This document shows, one piece after another, positions 37,573-47,600 of a DNA stretch of 64,000 bases. Positions within the stretch are counted from its first letter, which is position 1; every line of letters begins with the position of its first letter. The notes below the pieces were generated by a model. That model was not told the DNA's origin. It worked only from the letters and a program-made list of their open reading frames with translations, and made no database searches. The stretch is taken from NCBI GenBank assembly GCA_051294375.1, contig CM119263.1:7736635-7800634 (forward strand), given 5' to 3'. This DNA comes from Paraspadella gotoi (lineage: Eukaryota; Chaetognatha). A program made the position numbers and the translations under genes.

Positions 37573-38042
37573 TCCATCATTTTTCAGGTACCAAAGCCGG
37601 CGATCTGCTGGGAACGAGTGGGACCGGCATGAGGGGGGGGGGAGAGATCAGGGAGGGTTCGGGGAAACCGTCCGTCATTTCATCGTTTTATCAATTTTGT
37701 CTAAGACTCCCACGCAATCTAGTGGCCTCAATGGCCATTGATTGTTTAATTGCCTTTAGTTTAAATAGAGGGAAAAAAAAGAAAAATAACTGAAAATATA
37801 TTAATACTTTGAAGCCCAATAAAGACTTGTTGTACGACAATGTAATTTATCTGACACCGATCGCGATTCCAAAAACCAACTTTTTTCCTTATTTTCCTTT
37901 TTTTCCTTATCTTTTTTTTCTTTATATCGAGACAGAAAAACTGGTTAATGAATCTTCGGTTTCCTGGTTCTCCACCGTTGCTAACGCCGCTCCTCTTTTC
38001 TTTGATCAAAATCATCTGAAACCAGCTCTCTCTCTTTTTCCT
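36493..38042. repeat. 1.5 kb direct duplication, right copy
   Basis: This copy begins a few bases after the gap at the equivalent of 34915 and continues past the point where the left copy ends, into a long (CT)n block at 38049-38270. The geometry is that expected of two overlapping contig ends placed side by side. Confidence 0.9.
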
Positions 38043-38048
38043 CTGATC

Positions 38049-38051
38049 AAG

Positions 38052-38094
<43 letters not shown>

Positions 38095-38122
38095 CTCTCT
38101 CTCTTCTCTCTCTCTTCTCTTC

Positions 38123-38153
<31 letters not shown>

Positions 38154-38202
38154 TTCTTTCTCTCTTTCTTTCTCTCTCTCTCTCTCTCTTTTTTCTTTCT
38201 CT

Positions 38203-38270
<68 letters not shown>
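38049..38270. repeat. Long compound (CT)n microsatellite
   Basis: About 220 bp of CT with TTCT, TTTC and CTGT interruptions. Confidence 0.95.
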
Positions 38271-38273
<3 letters not shown>

Positions 38274-39310
38274 ATTAATTTCTCTTTCTCTGCCCAAACT
38301 ATAAATGCTCACTAAAGGATAAAAAATTTGTAGCACCTAATATTCTAAAACCTGAAGTTTCTTTTACAAAGTTGAAAGACATATTGAAGAAAACATCGAA
38401 ATAGATACAGAGTGAACCAACATATTTTCACTTGGGATTTTAGACTTGAGTAACTACGCTTGGTGAAGTTAGATAAATGAAATAAACGTCTTTACAATTC
38501 AGGATTAATTTCAAACAAAGTCGCTTTTATATATTTCTAAATTTCTAATCACCGCAACAAATCTACTCCTTCAAATCCTTTTTAACAAGTAGATGTCATT
38601 TTTATATTTTTTACATTATTATACAATGTAAATACTAATTGTAAATCGTGAAATCGGGAATTACAAACCATTACAATCTCTTACCTTTTTACCAACATTT
38701 AAACGTTTTCTAAACTCCCATTCTCGATCCGATTTCGGCTCCTTCGAAGGTCAAGTGTTAATCGAATTTTTCATCGAGCCTTTTATCTTTCTTCGTCTCT
38801 CTTTCTTTTCCAATAGATCCTTTTCACGTTTAATTTCTTCTCCTTTTTCCTTTCTAACATATCGGGTCTTAACCAATGAGCATCTGATCCAATCGCTAGA
38901 ATTTGAGAATTTTCAGAGCGGATCGAAAATCGAAAATCGAAAATCGCCGATGGAAGACTGAGTTCTGTTTTAAATTGAAAAAAAATCTTCTATTGTGAGT
39001 AATAGTATTGTAGTTTTTTTACATATAAACTAGAGACTAAAAAGATGTTTTTTGATTTAGCATTGAACTCTGAATTAGAGACATAAACCAAATTTGTTCG
39101 TACTTCCTTTAAAGTTTTTAAAAAAAAGGATTGTCTCGAAAAGTTCCTTTTGTACTAATTCAGTCTTTTTTCGTCAGAAACTTTTTTTTTTTAAATGACG
39201 CGCACTGCTCTTTTTAGAAGCAGCGCTTTTATTATCCATTAACGATAAGGCTTTTTTAAAACGATCTATCTTTCTTTCTTTCTTTCTTTATTTCTTTTTT
39301 TTTCTTTTTT

Positions 39311-39406
<96 letters not shown>

Positions 39407-40278
39407 TTTCTCAAATTAATCTTCCCTATCATTTTACAGATGACAAGTCTGGCACTACCAAACCCTGATTACCATTCGTCCTTTTTCAACCTCTCAAAGG
39501 AAAGACCACCTCCCTCCACCACCACCTCCCCCCCTCTCACCCACCACCTTCGGGGTCAGTTTTAATCACCGATCTTCTCTTTCTAACGACTGAATCCCCG
39601 ACGCGCGTTTGACTTCGATCATCGCGATGAAAAATGTTGAGGTTCGATTCTCGATTGATATGTTATTAGATTCTTACTACTGCAATCGGGCCGAGTGAAA
39701 AAGCGAGGACATCTCTCAATACGATGATTCATTTCGTATTTTATATAATGATCAATTTATGTCTTATGCGAATATGAATTCAAAAAGAAAAGGGTATCGA
39801 AAAAAACTAATGTTGAAGTCGTTGATTGATTAAAAGGGTAACCTTGATAAATTGATTGAACGACTGTACAAATTATTCGATTGATTAAATAATTAAATAA
39901 TTTTTTGATTAATTTATTGACTGAAAGAAAGAAACGAAACAAAAAAGGAAAACAATAAGCAAAAACGCATCTGGCTTCGACGTCCATCGAATCCTCGGTT
40001 CGCGACCATAAAAAATGGGTCGGCCCTCGGGAACCCGGGGCCGGAGAAAGGTGTCGGACCCGGAAAGGCCCGGAAAAGGGGTTTCGCTCGGGCCAAAGAG
40101 TTTTACGAAGGGCCAGATATGGTCGTTTCAATGTTCGGGCGAGTGGGGGGAGGCGAAGGGGGGAAGGCGAAGGGAGAGGGCCGATCTGGAAAGATCCTTT
40201 CTGAAATGAAACCATCTTAAAGTTATTATTGTACTCGAAAGTTAGGGGGGGGGGAAGTTGATTCGTTGTAGACCATGA

Positions 40279-40283
<5 letters not shown>
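38271..40283. other. AT-rich spacer with one short acceptor-linked ORF
   Basis: A (TTTC)n run lies at 39265-39412. Directly after it a polypyrimidine tract ending TTTTACAG is followed by an ATG frame, 39440-39565, of 41 residues (MTSLALPNPDYHSSFFNLSK, then Pro/Thr-rich). A GC-rich patch at 40010-40205 has a 64-codon plus frame of unknown meaning. No gene is assigned. Confidence 0.35.
39265..39412. repeat. (TTTC)n microsatellite
   Basis: About 150 bp of mostly perfect TTTC units. Confidence 0.95.
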
Positions 40284-40367
<84 letters not shown>

Positions 40368-40370
40368 ACC
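40284..40370. repeat. (CT)n microsatellite
   Basis: About 87 bp of CT with one TTC interruption. Confidence 0.95.
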
Positions 40371-40648
40371 TTTGCCCGTGGATGTAATTACAACCTTAGG
40401 TCGACCGTCGCGTCCGGGATTTCGTCGAGTTTCGGCTCGAAGACGATTTCGCCAACGAAAATTCTTCAACATCCTTCGCTTCTCCATCACCGCCGATTGT
40501 TACAACATAATGGAGTTAGATGTACATTAAGCGTAGTAAAATTTCCTCAGTTTAACTTTAATTAAAATTCTAAAAAGTGAGGAACGAACAACATTATACT
40601 TATAAACATTTATGTATAAAAAAAATTATAATAAATTTTACAATTTAC

Positions 40649-41033
40649 GCAGATAGGCCATATTTATACTAGTACTAAACCAATAAATGTTAAAATTTCA
40701 AAACAGTTTTTTCTAAGATTTTTTTTGCAGATTTGGATTCATCATAAAAAGTTGATAAAAAGAAATATAACTCTTTTTGAAAAATTCCTTCATTAAGTGG
40801 GTCAAAAATTAGAAAAAGCTATATTTTTAAACTGAAAATTAACTTTTTATATATTAAATATAGTTTTTTTAATTTTTAACCCACTTAATGAAAGAATTTT
40901 TAAAAATGAATTATATTTTCTTTTATCAACTTTTGACGAGGAATTCAAATCTGCAATCAAAATTAAGAAAAGCCTATTTTGAAATTTTTCGATTTTATAA
41001 GGATAGTACTATATATAAATATAGCCTACTGCG
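40649..41033. mobile_element. 385 bp near-palindromic MITE/foldback element
   Basis: The left half begins CGCAGATAGGCCATATTTATA and the right half ends TATAAATATAGCCTACTGCG, its reverse complement with small differences. Matching continues inwards through GCAGATTTGGATTC (left) against GAATTCAAATCTGC (right) and TTCATTAAGTGGGTC against GACCCACTTAATGAA-like sequence, up to a short AT-rich centre near 40840. Arms are about 190 bp. There is no coding capacity. The structure is that of a palindromic non-autonomous DNA transposon. Confidence 0.75.
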
Positions 41034-41208
41034 AAAATAAAAAACATAAAATTATTTTTTTTTACAAATTAATGTTCACTGATTGTATGTTGTTCATAAT
41101 TGACTTTTAGAATTTTCGTATGTAACTTTCACTACGCCTTAATGTACATGTATAAAAATACTGCATAAAGATAAAAAGGAAGGATAAAGAATGGAGGGAT
41201 AAAAGATT

Positions 41209-41303
41209 AGAAAGAAAGAAAAGAAGAAAGAAGAAAAAAGAAAGAAAGAAAGAAAGAAAGAATAAATAAAAAATAAATAAATAAATAAATAAATAAATAA
41301 ATT
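41209..41303. repeat. (AAAG)n / (AAAT)n tract
   Basis: GAAA-rich then AAAT-rich tetranucleotide repeats immediately left of the SINE-like unit; a similar tract (41991-42075) lies right of its second copy. Confidence 0.9.
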
Positions 41304-41585
41304 GTGGATAAGGCGCTAAGTGGGCTGAAGATGACTATCCGTAACTTCTATAACCCCTCTAGCAGACATGGAACGGGTCCTGGGCTTGGAACCAGGCTTG
41401 AGGGTTGCCACGCCCCCAAAGGCGGCTTACGGCCGTCCTCACGCTTCCCACAGGGTAGGTACCGGGTTGGGATTGAACCCGGTACCTAGTGGTCATGAGC
41501 TGATGGCTTTACTCAAATGAGCCACCGGGTCAGGACTGAAGGTGTCATGCTTATAGGCGGGGTGAACCTAGGCAATGCCGACTAC
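41304..41585 (-). repeat. tRNA-headed SINE-like unit, copy 1
   Basis: On the minus strand the unit has an A box GGTGGCTCATTTGAGTAAAG (from about 41528) and a B box GGGTTCAATCC at about 41480-41470. Its 282 bp are repeated with few differences at 41709-41990. The AAAT tract on its 3' side would be the tail. Confidence 0.7.
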
Positions 41586-41708
41586 ATGCCCCCCAGATTG
41601 TAACCCACCCTGCACTGCTTCCAGTGGAGGGAGGGGAGCAATCTTCAGCACGTCCATGGGCCTGGAATCAGAAGGTTGGAATACGCTCGACAGGATGGGC
41701 TCACCAGT

Positions 41709-41990
41709 GTGGATAAGGCGCTAAGTGGGCTGAAGATGACTATCCGTAACTTCTATAACCCCCTCTAGGCAGACATGGAACGGGTCCTGGGCTTGGAACC
41801 AGGCTTGAGGGTTGCCACGCCCCAAGGCGGCTTACGGCCGTCCTCACGCTTCCCACAGGGTAGGTACCGCGGTTGGGATTGAACCGCGTACCTAGTGGTC
41901 ATGAGCTGATGGCTTTACTCAATGAGCCACCGGGTCAGGACTGAAGGTGTCATGCTTATAGGCGGGGTGAACCTAGGCAATGCCGACTAC
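41709..41990 (-). repeat. tRNA-headed SINE-like unit, copy 2
   Basis: This is a near-identical direct copy of 41304-41585. Differences are single-base indels in C and A runs and a few substitutions; its B-box flank reads GCGGTTCAATCC rather than GGGTTCAATCC. A 123 bp unrelated spacer separates the copies. Confidence 0.75.
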
Positions 41991-42000
41991 AAAATAAATA

Positions 42001-42037
<37 letters not shown>

Positions 42038-42306
42038 AAATAAAAAAAAAGAAAGAAAGAAAGAAAGAAAGAAAAATTTAAAAAAATTATATACGTAGAA
42101 TAAATAAAATAAATAAATTAAATAAATATATGCATACAAAACAAGTTCGGAAAATTCATACGGCAAACTTTTTTAGAAACGGGCAATAGGAACGTAGTTA
42201 TGCAATTGAAAGGGAACAAGGATTTCTTTATGACTTTTCTTCTTTTATCAATTTTGTCTGGGAAAGTCGACCAGAAGAAGAGCGGGTGTGAAATTTAAGG
42301 AAAGAT

Positions 42307-42322
42307 GAAAGAAAGAAAGGAG

Positions 42323-42409
<87 letters not shown>

Positions 42410-42435
42410 AAAAAGAAAAAAAGAAAGAAAGAGGG
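42307..42435. repeat. (GAAA)n microsatellite
   Basis: More than 100 bp of GAAA units with minor interruptions. Confidence 0.95.
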
Positions 42436-44035
42436 AAATCGCATCCAAACTCCTAAGTCCTAACACTTTCATTTCCTTACTTCTCAACTTTCCTTACCTT
42501 CAAATTGCCGTACCTCCTTTCCTTTTCACCGCCGCCTCGCATTCCATCGCGTCCTCACATCGTCTCATCACAACTCCCTCACCCCCCTTATTCACCCCCC
42601 CCCTCCGGGATTTCAATCTCCCCGAAACCTAAAAAAGGTCCTTTGTTTCCTTCTCTGTTTTCTTAGGGAAACCCAAAGGCCAAGGAGAAGAACCCCGGAT
42701 GTACTCTGGAGGGGCGTGATTGGCCCCTTCTTAACCCATTCACCCGATCTTCACTCAGTTACAACAACAAAAGTACAACGACGACGATCCTCGGCGAAGA
42801 CGATGGCGACGACGATGGACGATGATAGAGATGACAGCTGAGATCGATGACATTCGCAAAACGAAAGGTGAGTTATGAGAGACGCCGAAGAAATAACCGT
42901 TCCCGATCTTTTCTGATTTTTACGCGTCGAAGAAAAACCTTTCTCTTTTTGGGCTTTATTCCGCTTATTTCTACTAGAGCCGAGGCTCAAGAATGTAAAA
43001 ATAAATAAACATTAAACACGTAATGCTTTGCAACACGAAAACAAACAATTCCCGCAATGACAAAGAGGACGATGGAGAATTGACGATGGCGACGACGACG
43101 ATGGGGAATCGACGACCCCTTTCGAGGTGAGCCTCCTGAAGACGACGACGATGAAAACGACAACGACGACGACGACGTAAAGATTTTCTGGTCAGATTTC
43201 ACTGAGAAATAATCCTTTCGATTTTCCCTTCACCGAAATCCAATACGATTTCACGTCACGATTAACGTAAACGACGCCTCTCACCGTTTTCACTCCTTTT
43301 GATCTGGGTTCTTACAAATTTTCATTGTTTTATGTTCTCGCCTTAATCCTTATTTCTTTCTATTTTTTCCTTTTCTTTCTATTACTTTCTTCCCTTTTTT
43401 CTTTCCTTTTTCTTTCCCTCGGAAACCCTTCTTTCCTAATCTTGACTCCCATCTCTCGCGCTGATGTTTTCTTTCTCGTCTTTAGTCCTCGATTTTCGAC
43501 GCGCATCTTCGAAGGTCGGACCGAAATTTTCTTCACGCGGTTACATTTTCGCACAAATAATCTCATATTGTGCTCGTATCTGACGCTTTTTAATTTTGTG
43601 ACTTATACTTATATTTAACTTATGATATGTTTTAATTTTTCGTCAATGCTTGATTAAGCTTTTTGGTAAGATTTTAAAATTAAATCCATTTTTCTCTCTA
43701 ATTTTATTTGATTTTCTCAAAACCTGTTGCATTTTTTTGAGAAAGTACATCATTTTGATTTCACTTCGTATTTCTCCCATTTTTTTTACAATTCTTAAGA
43801 ATAACTCTTCTTTCTTAAAAGTTATTGCAACACCTGATAAACTTGATCAAACGACTTTTAATTCAAGGTTCACGCATTTCACAGTTCGCAACTCACAACT
43901 TTCGGCTTTTGATTTACATCTCACTTTCCGCATCTCGGGATTTCGATCCTCGATTCCTTCTTTCAATTATACGATCCTCTTTCAACTCCTCTTTTTCCGC
44001 GTCAGGGAGTCGATGCCAGAGGAATCCTATTTCCG

Positions 44036-44130
<95 letters not shown>

Positions 44131-44471
44131 ATTTTATACCAGTTTGATGCCCGGTGAATTGAACATCGGGCAATTTCCGTCAGNNNNNNNNNNCGGTCTC
44201 CCTTTTTATCTTCATCTCTTTTTCTCGTAATAGTTTTTTCCCGTGTTTTATTTTCCCGACTTTTCAACGCGATTCACTCCCAATTTCCTCTCAGTTTATT
44301 CTTTTATTTTCCCTTTAATGTTTATTCCTTTTTTTCGTGACTTGATTCGTCTTTTTTTCGATGGTGGGAAAAAACTTCATTCACGACGGTCCACAATTAT
44401 TTACGGTGTCAAAGTTGATATTTATTTTTATACTTTATAAAAAAAATATAATTTGTGTCTCTTTTTTCTCA

Positions 44472-44515
<44 letters not shown>

Positions 44516-44640
44516 CCACCTTTCGTCACTCACTCCCTTCATTTTCAAACGTCAGTCACAAATACATTTCCATTAATACCTTTCACTTTTCTCAAAACAA
44601 ATTCGTCGTTCAGATGCTACGCCGCTAAAAAAAAAAAAAG
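42436..44640. other. Region upstream of papilin, CGA/GAC-rich then T-rich
   Basis: GAC/ACG trinucleotide-rich DNA at 42770-43180 is followed by T-rich DNA, a (TTTC)n run at 44038-44129, ten Ns at 44184-44193 and a (CT)n run at 44476-44510. The papilin promoter and 5' leader should lie at the right end. I see no other gene. Confidence 0.5.
44038..44129. repeat. (TTTC)n microsatellite
   Basis: About 23 TTTC units ending close to an N gap. Confidence 0.95.
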
Positions 44641-47600
44641 ATGAGGAAAGACTTTTTATCCATCGTTGCCTTCGTCGTCGTCTTCATCGTCTCTCCATCG
44701 AATACATTCTCCCTCTTCGAGAGTTCTTCCTCACACACATGGATCTTCGGCCCCTGGAACGAATGCTCTGTCTCTTGCGGCGGCGGCGTAAAAACTCGTA
44801 ACGTCTCTTGCACCGAAACCGGAAACTTTAAGATCGTCGCCAACCGGAACTGCCAGGGCTCGCCCAAGCCGCCCGTCGACGCCCCGTGCAACGAGCGACC
44901 CTGTCCGTCGGATTGGATCGCGAGGGAGTGGGGAGAGTGTCGAGCAAAATGCGGCGAGAAGGGACTGCGATCGAGGGAGGTCTTCTGCGGTCAATTGGTC
45001 GGAGGAGATTACTCGGTGAAGAGCGAAGAGGAGTGTTCCGCAGCAGACCGTCCGCCGAAGGAAGAAGATTGCCAAAGCCCCCGATGTCCAGAGTGGAAAG
45101 CGGGCACTTGGTCGAGATGCAACGTCGCTTGCGGCAGTGGATTCAGAACGAGAAAGGTCGAATGCCTTTCCGGAGGCGGGAATCGAACCTGCCCCAAAAA
45201 AGCGATGCCTATTCTTGTCGAACCCTGCGTCGAAATGCCATGCGAAGGCGTGGAGTGGGTCGTCTCTGACTGGAGTCCCTGTGACGGAACCTGCGAGGGG
45301 AAATCGGTGCAGACTCGAGTCGCTGTCTGCATGGGCAAGTCCGGCGCAGCCTTTAAAGACGAATATTGCGAAGAAGAGAAGAAGCCGGAGACCAAGCGAT
45401 CCTGCGTTTTGCCAGCAGACTCTTGCTCGCCCGTTTGGCACGAGTCCGAGTGGAGCCGATGCTCAGCCTTTTGCGGCAAAGGCGTCCAACTGCGCTCAGT
45501 CTTTTGCGTGATCCGAAGCGCGGAGTCTTTCGTCGTTGTTGACGAAGATAGATGTGCAAAGATCAAGAAGCCGGAGGAGAAGAGAGAATGCGTCGTCGAA
45601 GACTGCGGCGGAGTGTGGGTGTCTGCTCCGTGGAGTCCGTGCTCTGCCACTTGCAGCAAAGGAGCTAGAAAGAGAACGCTTTTTTGCATAAAGGGAAGCG
45701 TCAGTGTTGAGGAAAAGTTTTGCAACAGAGAGGACCGTCCCTCCCAGGCTGAGGAATGCAATGAACGACCATGCCAAGACAATAATGNNNNNNNNNNTCA
45801 AGAAGCCGGAGGAGAAGAGAGAATGCGTCGTCGAAGACTGCGGCGGAGTCTGGGTGTCTGCTCCGTGGAGTCCGTGCTCTGCCACTTGCAGCAAAGGAGC
45901 TAGAAAGAGAACGCTTTTTTGCATAAAGGGAAGCGTCAGTGTTGAGGAAAAGTTTTGCAACAGAGAGGACCGTCNNNNNNNNNNGATGAGAAAACTCCTT
46001 CAGGACCGAATGGCATTGGATGTCCCATAACATTTTCCTGCGAGGAAAGCTTATGGGGTTGTTGCCCCGACGGGGTTACGCCAGCTAATGGAGAAAATCA
46101 AGGCGGATGTGAGGAAATTCCCGATCTCTCATGTCGGTACAGTGTTTTTGGTTGCTGTTCCGATGGGGAAACCAAAGCCCTCGACTTTAACGGTCGAGGA
46201 TGTCCTGATCCAACTGAAGGATCAGGAGAAATTGATTACGAGGACGATTGTAGGTCAAGCATCTATGGATGCTGCCCTGATGGAATAACTTCTGCCTGGG
46301 GTTATGATTTTTTTGGCTGCAGCGACTTTAGTTCAGAAGTGTTCCCACCAAATCCGGAGGAAAACAGGTTTGATGAAAATTACATTGACCAGTCATGTTC
46401 ACATTCCTTATTCGGTTGTTGCCCAGACGAAAAAACTGCAGCCACAGGTCCGAATTTTGTTGGTTGTTTATTTACTGAGATAGATGAGGAAACTAATTTC
46501 CATCATGAAGAATTGATTACATGCGTGGAAACACAGTTTGGATGTTGTCCTGATGGAAGGACTGAAGCAAAGGGAAGTAATTACGAGGGATGTACAAGTG
46601 TAGAAAACTGTGAATATACTTTATATGGTTGTTGTTCTGACGGCATAACACCTGCCCTTGGCAAGAATTATTTTGGATGTGTTAATAACATCGGAGTTAA
46701 GAATACCTGCTTAGATTCTTTGTTTGGTTGTTGCCCCGATGGAGTTTTAGAAGCAGATGGTCCAAATTATGCCGGTTGCCCTATAATAACGAAACACACA
46801 ACAACAGTCCCAACTATAACAACAACAACAACCACTGATGATTTTATCACTAAAGTCTTTGAAAGTACTTCTGAGATTACTAGTTGCGCTGACAGTACAT
46901 ATGGGTGTTGCCCTGATGGCATTAACTTTGCCCAAGGATCTAAGTTTCAAAATTGTTCAGCTACTTCTGAAACCTGTTTTGAATCTCAATTTGGTTGTTG
47001 CCCAGATGGAGTAAGTCCTGCAAAAGGGTTTGAGCTAGAAGGATGCCCTTACAGCCTACAGTTCAGGGAAAATTATTGCTCACAACCACATGATACTGGA
47101 CCAGGAAGAAACTTTGAGGTCAAATGGTATTTCGACCTTTCCCTAGGCGGATGTAGAAGATTTTGGTACGGCGGAGTAGAAGGAAACTTAAATAAATTTG
47201 ACAGTGAAGAAGTTTGCAAACGTTCTTGCGTTGAACCAACTGGAATCGATATTTGCTATTTGCCAAAAGTTTCTGGACGCTGCGGAGCAAATTTGCTTAG
47301 GTATTACTACGATTCAAGCTCTTCTCAGTGTAAGCCATTTTCTTTTGGAGGCTGCCTTGGAAATCGCAATAATTTTGAAACTATTGAAGACTGCTCAAAA
47401 TTTTGTATGAAGTCACAATTTGATAAAATTTGCTCACAAAGATTAGACGTTGGCCCGTGCAAGGGAAAGTTTAAACGATGGTACTATGATGAAATTGAAA
47501 ATGAATGTTCTATGTTTGATTATGGCGGCTGTAAAGGCAATAAGAATAATTTTGTTAGCATTGAACTATGTCAGCAACAGTGCCTCATTGCAAACAGAAA

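Noticed and set aside
37761-38336. Long ORFs of Arg/Glu or Ser/Leu on both strands
   Set aside because: These are translations of GA/CT microsatellites. The same applies at 31563, 35892, 37482, 40242, 52783 and 61192.
41304-41990. True tRNA genes
   Set aside because: A and B boxes are present but acceptor and anticodon stems do not pair convincingly, and the unit is repeated with a long body, so they are SINE heads. The same holds at 13.2, 29.6 and 54.0 kb.
44731-45782. Minus-strand ORFs opposite papilin
   Set aside because: Antisense shadows of the GC-rich TSP1 repeats.
45798-45974. A genuine seventh TSP1 repeat in papilin
   Set aside because: It is a near-exact copy of 45563-45739 between two N runs, so assembly redundancy is far more likely.
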